Source: Desulfobulbaceae bacterium (GTDB taxonomy: Bacteria > Desulfobacterota > Desulfobulbia > Desulfobulbales > Desulfobulbaceae). From it: a DNA stretch of 34,323 bases. Shown here piece after piece: positions 23,925 through 32,440 of the stretch. Where the stretch lies: contig JANTGH010000022.1 of NCBI GenBank assembly GCA_024763055.1, forward strand, positions 1 to 34,323, read 5' to 3'. Each line of letters starts with the position of its first letter. The stretch's first letter is position 1. Below the pieces are notes generated by a model, which was not told the DNA's origin, ran no database searches, and saw only the letters and a program-made list of their open reading frames with translations. The translations under genes and the position numbers were made by a program.

Positions 23925-25772
23925 GTGCGGCACACCCCGAACACCGAAGGGGAGACCTTTACGATCTCCGCGCCTGACCTGCGCCAACTGACAGCGCTCT
24001 TCAGCAGCTCAGCTTTTCAGCAGGCTGATCGCCGAACACTTCTGCAACAGTTCCTGCAACAGACTATTGCCCTGATCAATGCTGCCGGCGCAGTCTATTT
24101 TTCCCGGCAGGGGACAAATCTTACACCGGAGATGTCTCTGCTGGCCCGGCAGATGCAAAGCCGGGGTGACGCCCTAAATGATGAGCTGAAAAGCTGCGCC
24201 TTAAATGCGCTTTCCCGAGAAGAAGTCTGCTATAACAGGTTTGGCGGCAGTAGTTCCATGTACTGCATAAGCTGTCCCGTTCCTCTGAACAAAGGCTGTC
24301 TAACGGTACTTCTCGTCACCGACCACGGCTCGCTCTCCCCTTTTATTGTAACTCTGCAGCTGTTAGCGGCGCTGCTTGACCAGTATCTGTTGCAAGAGAA
24401 GACAACAATAAAGAGTAACGCAGATCCCTCGCTCTCTATTCAGTTCCTGCCAACCCTGAGTACTCTATTTTCACTGCCGCCCGGCAAGGAACGTATCCTG
24501 CATCTGAACCAATCGCTGAAACTTTTTACCGGCGCGGATCTTTCCGTGCTTGCCCGTGGAAAAAATGGAAAAAATATTCATATTTCCGCTCTTTCCGATG
24601 TGGCCTCCCTGGACCGACGAACACATCAGATTCGGCTGCTGCAGAAGGGGATCGATGAATGTGTTCTTCGTGGGGTTCCTCTCTGCTGGCCGGAAAGCGA
24701 TGACAAGTCAACCCAGGGCTCGCTGGTCCTTGAAGAAATAGGACGAAACACAGGCGGAGCCCAGGTGATGGCAATCCCGCTTGCCGCCGAAGGAAACGCC
24801 CCGCACGCTGTGCTCCTGTTGACTTGGAAGACACTCGCCGACAGGAGTCAAATACAACAGGCCCTGTCCGGATTTGCTCCGGTGCTCTCCGGTATCCTTC
24901 CCTGCCTTGACAAGGCAAAAGGAAAACAGGGTTCGGACCAAAAACAAATCAAACCCGGTGCGCATTGGACGCTTCAAAATAAGGTCACGACTGCCGTGGC
25001 CGCGTGCCTTGTCCTGCTGCTCTTGCTTCCTGTTCCCTATCGTCTGGCGGCAGAGGCAATTGTTCAGCCCAGGGTCACCCGATTTGTGGTGTCCCGTTAT
25101 GATGGTCTACTCATTGAGGCCAGGGTCCGTCCCGGTGACCGGGTTGAAAAAGGCGACATACTTGCGCGTCTTGACGGTCGGGAAACCGAGGTGAAACTGG
25201 CCTCCCTGCAGGCAGAGATGGACAAGGCAAAAAAATTGTTCGACCAGGCCACGGCATTGGGAAATACGCCTGCCGCCCAGGTCGCGCGCCTCGATATGCT
25301 CCGATATGAACAACAGCTCACCCGTCTCCGCGAACACCGGGACCATCTGACCCTTACAAGTCCGGTGACCGGCATGGTTCTGACCGGTGATCTGCAACGG
25401 GCGGAAGGCAGTCCGGTGAGCCGGGGCCAGACATTATTTGAAGTAGCCCCCCTTGCTCAGATGGAAGTCGAGGTCGCTATCGATGAACAGGATATAGCCC
25501 AGGTTCCAAACAATGCTGTAGTCACCATTCGTTTTGATGCGTATCAGGACCTGTCCTGGAAGAAAAAATTTGAGCGTATTGAACCCAGGGCTCAGATTCG
25601 AAACAATCAAAACGTGTTTGTCGGCATTCTCGAATTTGACAACCCGCAAGGCCGTCTTCATCCCGGAATGCGCGGAACAGCAAAAATCCATGCCGGCACA
25701 AGACTGTTAGGCTGGATCATCTTCCGCAAACCATGGCACACCCTGCTTCGCCTGTTTGACTCCCTGTTGTAA
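23925..25772 (+). CDS. GAF-domain-containing HlyD-family adaptor
   Basis: 615 residues from a GTG, 5 bases after the DUF3467-like gene. The N-terminal half (about 20-335) has no signal peptide and looks like two GAF-type modules: LLQQFLQQTIALINAAGAVYF to LQLLAALLDQYLLQE, and then LHLNQSLKLFTGADLSVLARG to AVLLLTWK. A single membrane helix follows (about 352-372, VAACLVLLLLLPVPYRLA). The periplasmic part is HlyD-like: lipoyl half DGLLIEARVRPGDRVEKGDILARLDG, short coiled coil, second half LTSPVTGMVLTGDLQ, and beta-barrel VEVAIDEQDIAQVPNNAVVTIRF. It ends in GWIIFRKPWHTLLRLF. It therefore appears to be an adaptor carrying a cytosolic sensor or interaction module. The GAF call is by pattern and moderately certain; the HlyD part is confident. 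Confidence 0.83.
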   Translation: MRHTPNTEGETFTISAPDLRQLTALFSSSAFQQADRRTLLQQFLQQTIALINAAGAVYFSRQGTNLTPEMSLLARQMQSRGDALNDELKSCALNALSREEVCYNRFGGSSSMYCISCPVPLNKGCLTVLLVTDHGSLSPFIVTLQLLAALLDQYLLQEKTTIKSNADPSLSIQFLPTLSTLFSLPPGKERILHLNQSLKLFTGADLSVLARGKNGKNIHISALSDVASLDRRTHQIRLLQKGIDECVLRGVPLCWPESDDKSTQGSLVLEEIGRNTGGAQVMAIPLAAEGNAPHAVLLLTWKTLADRSQIQQALSGFAPVLSGILPCLDKAKGKQGSDQKQIKPGAHWTLQNKVTTAVAACLVLLLLLPVPYRLAAEAIVQPRVTRFVVSRYDGLLIEARVRPGDRVEKGDILARLDGRETEVKLASLQAEMDKAKKLFDQATALGNTPAAQVARLDMLRYEQQLTRLREHRDHLTLTSPVTGMVLTGDLQRAEGSPVSRGQTLFEVAPLAQMEVEVAIDEQDIAQVPNNAVVTIRFDAYQDLSWKKKFERIEPRAQIRNNQNVFVGILEFDNPQGRLHPGMRGTAKIHAGTRLLGWIIFRKPWHTLLRLFDSLL

Positions 25773-25777
25773 CGCCC

Positions 25778-27955
25778 ATGAATAACGCAGGATCAACCCA
25801 GATGCCTCGCCTTCGACCAGGACTTCGTTTTACCCCTGTTGGAGAGCATAATCAGGCCCATTACATTGTCGAAGATACCGCCCGCCATGTATATTACCGT
25901 ATCGGCCTGGAAGAATACCTGTTGCTTGCCCATCTAAACCGGTCCTCCTCCCTTGAAGAGCTCCTGCAAAAGGCTGCTGCCACCTCCGATGTGGCGTTAG
26001 CACCTGAGCAGGCGATGACAGTCCTGAAATGGGCTGCAGCAAAACAGTTGCTGCAGACCGATAGTCCCAAAACTCTCAACGCCCTGTTAGGTCAGGAAAA
26101 ACAGCTTCAGGCGATGCGTGCCTTAAATCGAATGAACCTGGTCTCTTTTAAGATACCTCTGGGCAATCCTGATCCGTTACTGCAGAAAATCTCCCCATGG
26201 CTCAGGCCGCTCACCGGTCCCTTCTTCGGTCTGCTCTGGATAGTTGCCGCCTTATTTGCCATGGGCACACTTTTTTCCCACTGGCAGGAATTTCATGCCG
26301 GCAGCACCGGTTTTTTTTCACCGACAAACCTCTTTCTTCTCTGGCTGATCTGGCTTGGCCTGAAAATTTTACACGAGCTGTTCCACGCCCTGGTCTGTTA
26401 CCGTTACGGCGGCAGGGTCCATGAGGCCGGTATACTTTTTATCCTTTTTATGCCGTTTACCTATGTCAATGCCACCTCTTCGTGGAAATTCCCCTCCCGC
26501 TGGCAACGTATCCATGTTGCCATAGCCGGTATGTTCATCGAGCTGGCCGTCGCCTGGACAGCCCTGATCATCTGGGCGAAAAACCCCGACACCACTGCCG
26601 GGCTCATTGCCCATCGCACCGTCATTGTTGCCGGAATCAGTTCACTGCTCTTCAACGCAAATCCCCTGATGCGTTTTGACGGCTATTACATCCTCTCCGA
26701 CCTGGTCGACATTCCCAATCTCTATCAACTGGGCCTGCAAAGCACGAAAGAACTCTGGGCCCGTCTGCTGTTAAACATCAAAGCACCCTCGGTTATCACC
26801 AGCGCTCAACAGGCACACTGGCTGTTTATCCGTATCTACGGCGTATTGGTCTTTCTCTGGCGGATTCTGATTTTTGCATCGCTTGGTTATATGGCCTCCA
26901 AACTTTTCGGCGGCCTGGGCACGCTTATCAGCCTGTTGGCTGTTCTGGTCTGGATATCCTCTCCAATACATGATTTCATCGCCCGCTTACCGGCATACAG
27001 GGAACAGAATCCACAGGTGCTCCGAAATCTGTTGCTGCGCACTTCCATCATGATATGCCTAAGTACGATTCTGTTGGCTACGGTGGGCTGGAAACGGTCG
27101 ATCCGGGCACCGGCAGTGGTGGAATATGAACAGCAATACCGGGTCAAGGCAGGGGCCGGTGGTTTTGTCAGTACAATTCTTGTTAAAGATGGCGACAGGA
27201 TATCGGCAGGACAAAAGCTGATGATCCTGGAAGATCCGGATCGTGTCGCTACACTGCATGTTGCTGAACTTGAGCTTCAACAGACACGGGTTAAAATCAG
27301 GATAGCCTACAACAGGGGACAATTGCCTGCAATGCAGATACTGCGGCAACAGGAGAAGGCATTAATCACAAAGCTCAAACAGCAGCAGGATGAATTCGCG
27401 GCGCTGACCGTTACGGCCCCCGGCAGTGGCACAGTCATTGCCGAGGGCCTTGACCAACTCATGGGAACCTATATGAAGAAGGGGAATGAGATTCTGTGGA
27501 TCGTCAACCCCGAACAAAAACAAATGGTTGCCAGTGTTGCTCAAGATGATATCGACCAGATGCGCGACCTGGTGGGAAAAAATGTTACCATTGACATGCG
27601 TGACAGCGGTCTTGGTCTTTTCACCGGCAGGGTAAAACGCATAACCCCGACAGCCTCAACGGAATTGACGCATCCCGGCCTTGCCGCCAAATACGGGGGG
27701 TCGATTGATGTTCTTCAAAAAACGGTCGGCAGGAAAGACAGCTCCATGCGGGAACAGATCCAGTTTGAATTTTTCGAACCTCGCTTTTCAATGGAAATCA
27801 CCGTGCCCGGAGAATTTGTCCGAAGGCTTTGGTCCGGCCAGCTCGCCTATGTTCTGGCCCGGGGTCCCCGCATCACTCTGCGTCGAAAAATCCATGATAT
27901 ATTTTCCACATGGGTCAGCAACAAGGACAGGGCGGCAGCGATTAAGACCAGATGA
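25778..27955 (+). CDS. PqqD-like, M50 (site-2 protease-like), HlyD-like fusion protein
   Basis: 725 residues. Residues about 8-100 resemble a PqqD-like/RRE winged helix (YIVEDTARHVYYRIGLEEYLLLAHLN ... EELLQKAA). The membrane core carries the M50 zinc motif HELFH (His199, Glu200, His203) and the distal ligand motif NPLMRFDGYY (Asp301), so the protease looks intact. Several more helices lead to one near 412-432. A HlyD-like periplasmic arm follows: YRVKAGAGGFVSTILVKDGDRISAGQKLMILED, a short coiled coil, VTAPGSGTVIAEG and a beta-barrel. It starts 5 bases after the GAF-HlyD gene, and its stop overlaps the ydbH start (ATGA). It is probably the inner-membrane core of the export system. Whether it cleaves the giant protein leader or merely binds it cannot be read from the sequence. 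Confidence 0.85.
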   Translation: MNNAGSTQMPRLRPGLRFTPVGEHNQAHYIVEDTARHVYYRIGLEEYLLLAHLNRSSSLEELLQKAAATSDVALAPEQAMTVLKWAAAKQLLQTDSPKTLNALLGQEKQLQAMRALNRMNLVSFKIPLGNPDPLLQKISPWLRPLTGPFFGLLWIVAALFAMGTLFSHWQEFHAGSTGFFSPTNLFLLWLIWLGLKILHELFHALVCYRYGGRVHEAGILFILFMPFTYVNATSSWKFPSRWQRIHVAIAGMFIELAVAWTALIIWAKNPDTTAGLIAHRTVIVAGISSLLFNANPLMRFDGYYILSDLVDIPNLYQLGLQSTKELWARLLLNIKAPSVITSAQQAHWLFIRIYGVLVFLWRILIFASLGYMASKLFGGLGTLISLLAVLVWISSPIHDFIARLPAYREQNPQVLRNLLLRTSIMICLSTILLATVGWKRSIRAPAVVEYEQQYRVKAGAGGFVSTILVKDGDRISAGQKLMILEDPDRVATLHVAELELQQTRVKIRIAYNRGQLPAMQILRQQEKALITKLKQQQDEFAALTVTAPGSGTVIAEGLDQLMGTYMKKGNEILWIVNPEQKQMVASVAQDDIDQMRDLVGKNVTIDMRDSGLGLFTGRVKRITPTASTELTHPGLAAKYGGSIDVLQKTVGRKDSSMREQIQFEFFEPRFSMEITVPGEFVRRLWSGQLAYVLARGPRITLRRKIHDIFSTWVSNKDRAAAIKTR

Positions 27956-30435
27956 AACGAAAATTGCTTATAGTGGTGCTCGCGCTGCTCATTCTTGTGC
28001 CGACCCTCCTTTTTTTCCGGTTGCAGATCACCACTTTTATTCTTACCAGGGCCCTGATCCACGCCGGTCTAAGCAACATAGAACTTGAGCTTGCGGATCT
28101 GGGCAGCCGAAACATGCATTTAGGTCGGCTCACCTGCGTCCTGCCCGGTTCCGGTGGCAGCATTATTCTTCAAAACGGTGTTCTCGACTGGAACCGATCG
28201 CTCCTGCGTGACAAACAATTAAACACCATCAATATTGATTCTCTTGCTGTTGAGCTTCCCCGAAAAACAAACGCGACATCATCCAGAAAAATATCGATAC
28301 AACAGATAGTTGAAAACATTTCCTCCCAACTGCAAAAGCTTCCCTTCAAAGAACTGCATATTGCCCGGCTCATCATCAACGGCAAGGCTGCCGGTCCCAT
28401 TACCGGTCGAGAGCTCACCCTGGATCTGCACAAAAACGGCAAAAAGATTTTCGCCGGTCTGCTGCTGGTAAAGGAAAAGCTGCGCCTGGCCTTGGACGCT
28501 GCCGACCCAAACCGGTGGCGCTTAGGCGTTGTCGGCCCGATACAGGACGCGCCCTTTCTCAGCGCGGATTTTCATCTCAGTTCCGCGCGGCTTCAAGGGG
28601 AGATAACGGCTGAATTATCACGCCTGAAAACGCTTAATCCATTGCTGAAAACGCCGCTGCCAAAGCTTGCGGGCAAGTTATCAGCAACCGTTGCAGTCTC
28701 ACTGAACAAAAAGAACACGGCTGATATTGAGCTTCACCTGCAGCAACCGGTTTTCGCCGATTGGAGCGCCGCTTCCATCCGACTTGAACTGCATGGACTT
28801 CCGGGTTCCCCGGGACAGGTTCTCCTGGGGCAGCATTCAGGAATGCACATTGTAAACCTGCAAAAAGATACCCTTTCCATTGATGACTTGACCATTGACC
28901 TCGACGGCCGGCTCACCCGGACAAAAGACTTTCTTCAATATGTTTTTGCTGAACAATCAATGATCAGCACCCGGGGAATCAACAGCCCCAAACTGCAGGT
29001 CAGCTCCATCCGGCTGCCCGCAGCCATTGACGCAACAATTACCGGAAACAAAATAACGTTGAAGCTGCCCGCAAAGCAGCAATTTCTTCTCACTGATTTT
29101 CATACCAAAACGCTCTCAATACCAAAGGCACGTCTAACTCCCACACAAGACACAGACATCTCCCTGCTTATCAATAAAGATTTTCCCTGGACTATCGCTC
29201 CCGGACACTGGCAGTGCAACCTTACAGCAGTCCGACGGGACAACATGATACTTGAGCCCGCCCCTATTGACATTGATATGCAACGGCTCGCGGGCAGGGC
29301 GAAAGACTGGCGGATACAAACCAGCATCACCTGCTCTGAGAGTCATCTGAGTGACAAAAACAATGGGCTGACTGTTGAAAACATCTCTATGGAACTGAAA
29401 GGTGGTTTAGAGAAAATCGAAGGAACCGGTTCCTGGTCGCTGCATGGCATTCCCGGCGTTCTGGCCCTGAATTTTTCCCATAATCTGAACACCGGAAAAG
29501 GTAAGGCCGCAATCAACAGCAAGAATCCATTCACCCTGTCAAAGGAGTTGCCGTTGAGCGCAATCCTTGATCGGTGGACCCTGCCCGCCGACCTCACCGG
29601 CGGTCGTCTGCAGCTGCAAAGTACCATCCGCTGGCAGCCCGTGAAAATGAACCTGCAGGTAGAACTTACCGAGGGCGAAGGGCATTTCAAAACAACCCGT
29701 TTTTCAGGTCTTGCAACCCGTCAGAATATCCAGATCCTTCCCGCCATACAATCCCGAAAAACCGGCATTGTCACCATAGATAAAGTGAATGCCGAAATAC
29801 CCATGCAAAACTTCTCGACAATAATTCGCCTGCAACCCTCTTCTCACGGGCCTTTGCCTGAAATTATCCTTAAGGATACGCGGATATCACTCTTTGGCGG
29901 GACAATTTCCGATGATCTTCTCTCCGTAGATCTGCAGAAACCGGAAATTCAAAGCCGGGTAACACTCAACAACATTGATTTACCCGAACTTATCAATCTG
30001 CAGCAGGTCAAGGGACTCAAGGTTTCCGGAAAACTTCATGGCCGTCTTCCCTTTCGCATAGACAAGTCCGGGCTGCACATTGATAACGGCAGGTTGGAAA
30101 ATATGTCGCCTGGAGGAATTATCGAGTATAATCCGCCTGGCAATATCGGGCTGCAACAATCGCCGTTTTCAGAATACGTGCTTAAAGCGTTGGAAGAGTT
30201 CCATTTCGATCTTCTCTCGGCCACGGCCATGTATTCTCCTGATGGAAAATTACAGATGAACCTTCACCTTGAGGGAAAAAGCCCAAAACTTGAAACGAAT
30301 CGACCCGTGCATCTCAACATCAATACTGAACAGAATCTCCTTTCCCTCTTGGAAAGTCTTCGTTATAGTAAATCACTAACCGATGAAATCGATACGAAAG
30401 TTCAACAGCATTTCCAAAACAAGCCATCTCCATAA
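27952..30435 (+). CDS. ydbH: YdbH-family AsmA-like intermembrane lipid transport protein
   Basis: 827 residues anchored in the inner membrane by one N-terminal helix (KLLIVVLALLILVPTLLFF), followed by a long beta-rich periplasmic body. In E. coli YdbH forms, with the lipoprotein YnbE, a bridge that moves phospholipids to the outer membrane. The C-terminal section (LHLEGKSPKLETNRPVHLNINTEQNLLSLLESLRY) is typical of the family. The next two genes are the expected partners in the same order as E. coli, which supports the call. Its ATG overlaps the stop of the M50 fusion gene by four bases, so it is translationally coupled to the export operon. That context is unexpected. Confidence 0.87.
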   Translation: MKRKLLIVVLALLILVPTLLFFRLQITTFILTRALIHAGLSNIELELADLGSRNMHLGRLTCVLPGSGGSIILQNGVLDWNRSLLRDKQLNTINIDSLAVELPRKTNATSSRKISIQQIVENISSQLQKLPFKELHIARLIINGKAAGPITGRELTLDLHKNGKKIFAGLLLVKEKLRLALDAADPNRWRLGVVGPIQDAPFLSADFHLSSARLQGEITAELSRLKTLNPLLKTPLPKLAGKLSATVAVSLNKKNTADIELHLQQPVFADWSAASIRLELHGLPGSPGQVLLGQHSGMHIVNLQKDTLSIDDLTIDLDGRLTRTKDFLQYVFAEQSMISTRGINSPKLQVSSIRLPAAIDATITGNKITLKLPAKQQFLLTDFHTKTLSIPKARLTPTQDTDISLLINKDFPWTIAPGHWQCNLTAVRRDNMILEPAPIDIDMQRLAGRAKDWRIQTSITCSESHLSDKNNGLTVENISMELKGGLEKIEGTGSWSLHGIPGVLALNFSHNLNTGKGKAAINSKNPFTLSKELPLSAILDRWTLPADLTGGRLQLQSTIRWQPVKMNLQVELTEGEGHFKTTRFSGLATRQNIQILPAIQSRKTGIVTIDKVNAEIPMQNFSTIIRLQPSSHGPLPEIILKDTRISLFGGTISDDLLSVDLQKPEIQSRVTLNNIDLPELINLQQVKGLKVSGKLHGRLPFRIDKSGLHIDNGRLENMSPGGIIEYNPPGNIGLQQSPFSEYVLKALEEFHFDLLSATAMYSPDGKLQMNLHLEGKSPKLETNRPVHLNINTEQNLLSLLESLRYSKSLTDEIDTKVQQHFQNKPSP

Positions 30436-30450
30436 CACCGGGAGAACCTT

Positions 30451-30639
30451 ATGAAAAGCATTCTATTCTTTTTCGTTCTATTTTCATTTTCCATAACCGC
30501 CTGCTCGCCAACCGTAAAAGTGGCGCCGCCTGATAAACCAATTACCATCAATCTCAATGTGAAAATTCAGCATGAAATACGAGTGAAGGTGGAAAAAGAA
30601 CTGGACGATGTACTCAGCGAAGACAGCGGACTTTTTTAA
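30451..30639 (+). CDS. ynbE: YnbE-family outer-membrane lipoprotein
   Basis: 62-residue lipoprotein. The signal peptide ends in the lipobox SITAC, so Cys18 should be lipidated. The mature part (PDKPITINLNVKIQHEIRVKVEKELDDVL) matches the short, beta-prone YnbE family, which stacks onto the C-terminal edge of YdbH to extend the lipid bridge to the outer membrane. The ATG follows GGGAGAACCTT, a good Shine-Dalgarno sequence, 15 bases after ydbH. Confidence 0.88.
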   Translation: MKSILFFFVLFSFSITACSPTVKVAPPDKPITINLNVKIQHEIRVKVEKELDDVLSEDSGLF

Positions 30640-30718
30640 TCACGCCGGAACGTGGCAAGGTAAGAATATTGGCAGTAAAAAATAAAACCTGTTTCCTCGA
30701 ATAGTTAAGGTGAATATC

Positions 30719-31039
30719 ATGAAAAAAACGATCCTTTTTCTCCTAACAACGCTGTTTCTCTTCTGCCAGACCGGTTTTGCCCTGGACCTCGGAGCGGCCA
30801 AGGCCCAAGGCCTGGTGGGAGAAACCGTGACCGGCTATCTGGCGCCGGTCAAGGCAACACCGGAGGTACAAAAACTGGTCAACAGCATCAATGCAAAAAG
30901 AAAGGCCATGTATGCAAAGATCGCCAAACGCAATGGGACCAGCCTGCCAGCGGTTGAACAATTAGCCGGAAAAAAAGCCATTGAAAAAACCCCGCCGGGC
31001 CAATTTATCAACTTAGGCAAGGGCTGGCAGAAAAAATAA
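30719..31039 (+). CDS. ydbL: YdbL-family (DUF1318) periplasmic protein
   Basis: 106 residues. The ATG at 30719, nine bases after AAGG, is preferred over the GTG at 30710. A signal peptide (ILFLLTTLFLFCQTGFALD) precedes a small domain with KAQGLVGETVTGYLAPVK and VNAKRKAMYAKIAKRNGTSLPAVEQLAGKKAIEKTPPGQFI (abridged here), the hallmarks of YdbL/DUF1318. In E. coli YdbL helps YdbH-YnbE assemble correctly. It closes the ydbH-ynbE-ydbL set and is the last plus-strand gene before a convergent minus-strand group. Confidence 0.9.
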   Translation: MKKTILFLLTTLFLFCQTGFALDLGAAKAQGLVGETVTGYLAPVKATPEVQKLVNSINAKRKAMYAKIAKRNGTSLPAVEQLAGKKAIEKTPPGQFINLGKGWQKK

Positions 31040-31107
31040 GCGGCTGGACGGCAGAAAATAGATCCGGTGCTTTTTTCAGAAAGAAACAGGCACGAGATTG
31101 GTATGGT

Positions 31108-31134
31108 GTCCCCCGATCTTGGTCCCCCGATCTT
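31108..31134. repeat. Short tandem duplication, 13 bp x 2
   Basis: GTCCCCCGATCTT occurs at 31108-31120 and 31122-31134, in the convergent gap between ydbL and the enoyl-CoA hydratase gene. No function is suggested. No convincing bidirectional terminator was seen in this gap. Confidence 0.7.
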
Positions 31135-31150
31135 CGAAGTCCCGGCCGGA

Positions 31151-31942
31151 TTACCTGCCGCGAAAATGTGCTTGTCGTTTGCTCAGAAATGCCTTTGTCC
31201 CTTCCCGGAAATCCTCGCTTGAGGCAACCAGACCAAAACAGTCCGCCCCCAGTCTCGTGGATTCCTCCATTGACAGATCAAGACCCCGCTGCATGGCCTC
31301 CCAGGTCAGGTTTACCGCCACAGATGAATTCCGCAAAATTTCTTTCAACAGGGCCTCGCCCTCTTCCGTCAGATTTTGCGGGTCAACCACCCGGTGAATC
31401 AGGCCCATTTGCAATGCCTTTTCCGCGGTTACCTGCTTTCCCGTAAGAAGCATTTCCGCGGCCCGGCTTTTCCCGATGAGCCGCGGCAGCCTGGTGGTTC
31501 CTCCCCAACCGGCAACAGCACCGATACGAACTTCAGGGTGGCCAAGCCTTGCTGAATGGACGGCAATCCTGAACATGCAGGATTCGGCAAGTTCAAGGCC
31601 GCCTCCCAAGGCAAAGCCATTAATCAGGGCAACGGAGATCTTTGATAAATTCTCAATGCGCCGGGTCACCGAAATGGCCAGCCGCGCCAATTCCCTGACC
31701 TGCAGCGGGCTGGATGTATTGAGGTATTTGATGTCTGCACCGGCCGAGAAGGCCCTGTCACCGGCGCCGGAAATGACAACAGCCCGGATATCAAGATTAT
31801 CTGCTATATTCTCCAGTTCTTTTTTCAGGGCCAGAAGTAATGGCCTGTCAAGAGCGTTAAGAACGTCCGGACGGTTCAGGGTAAGAAAAGCGATGTTTTC
31901 TTTCTGCCGGCAAAGAAGAGGGGGATGGGAAGAATCAGGCAT
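31151..31942 (-). CDS. Enoyl-CoA hydratase/isomerase family protein
   Basis: Crotonase-fold enzyme of 263 residues acting on acyl-CoA thioesters, probably in fatty- or aromatic-acid degradation or a related pathway. The oxyanion-hole motifs are AFSAGADIKYL and NGFALGGGLELA. The two acidic residues used for hydration by true enoyl-CoA hydratases appear conserved: Glu in GGGLELA and Glu in LGHPEVRIGAVAGWGGTTRL. It is therefore likely an active hydratase rather than a divergent member. AAGGAG lies 10 bases before the ATG. The substrate cannot be told from sequence. Divergence from neighbours in function suggests it is not part of the upstream operons. Confidence 0.9.
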   Translation of the reverse strand: MPDSSHPPLLCRQKENIAFLTLNRPDVLNALDRPLLLALKKELENIADNLDIRAVVISGAGDRAFSAGADIKYLNTSSPLQVRELARLAISVTRRIENLSKISVALINGFALGGGLELAESCMFRIAVHSARLGHPEVRIGAVAGWGGTTRLPRLIGKSRAAEMLLTGKQVTAEKALQMGLIHRVVDPQNLTEEGEALLKEILRNSSVAVNLTWEAMQRGLDLSMEESTRLGADCFGLVASSEDFREGTKAFLSKRQAHFRGR

Positions 31943-31992
31943 GGGAAAGTCACTCCTTGATGTTTATGGTGATCTTTGGAGCAGTCGGCGGG

Positions 31993-32328
31993 TTACGTTG
32001 TAGCGGTATAACGATCAGGCTCGTTGAAGAACGTGATATCAGCATACCCCGCATGGATTTTGCCGGAATGCTTTACCCCGGCGGGGATATAGTATCGGTC
32101 CCCCTTGGTGAAACAGTGGTTTTCACCATCAATGGTCAGTTCAATCTTCCCTGCCAGAACTATTCCCATTTGAGCGGCATGGGTATGTTCCGGCAGGATG
32201 ACGTCTTTTTCAAACTGCATGAACAGTATCTGATGGGTGTCGGCTTGTGAGAGGTAGGCCGTAACCCCTTCCAGCCCGATATCAGCAACCGGTAAATCTG
32301 TTACCGCTTCAGGAAAAAATGTTTTCAT
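31993..32328 (-). CDS. Small cupin-domain protein
   Basis: 111 residues from the ATG at 32328; the track starts at a GTG five codons earlier. A single cupin beta-barrel is indicated by LPEHTHAAQMGIVLAGKIELTIDG (motif 1) and YYIPAGVKHSGKIHAGYADI (motif 2). The first motif keeps the two metal-binding histidines, but the usual glutamate position holds Gln, and a motif-2 histidine is present. It may bind a metal with altered ligands, or act as a sensor or stabilising cupin. It lies 50 bases upstream of the enoyl-CoA hydratase start on the same strand. Function unknown. Confidence 0.85.
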   Translation of the reverse strand: MKTFFPEAVTDLPVADIGLEGVTAYLSQADTHQILFMQFEKDVILPEHTHAAQMGIVLAGKIELTIDGENHCFTKGDRYYIPAGVKHSGKIHAGYADITFFNEPDRYTATT

Positions 32329-32440
32329 CCCACCGCTGCCCACAACCAGCTAAAAAACCATAGAAAGTTTCTTTTGCAAGGATTCTTATACGATACGACA
32401 GCCAGATTCTTTTCTTCTCCATCCACACAGCCGCCCGTTT

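Noticed and set aside
31476-32003. 175-aa plus-strand ORF opposite the enoyl-CoA hydratase gene
   Set aside because: It is antisense to a confident crotonase-family gene and its translation has no recognisable features.
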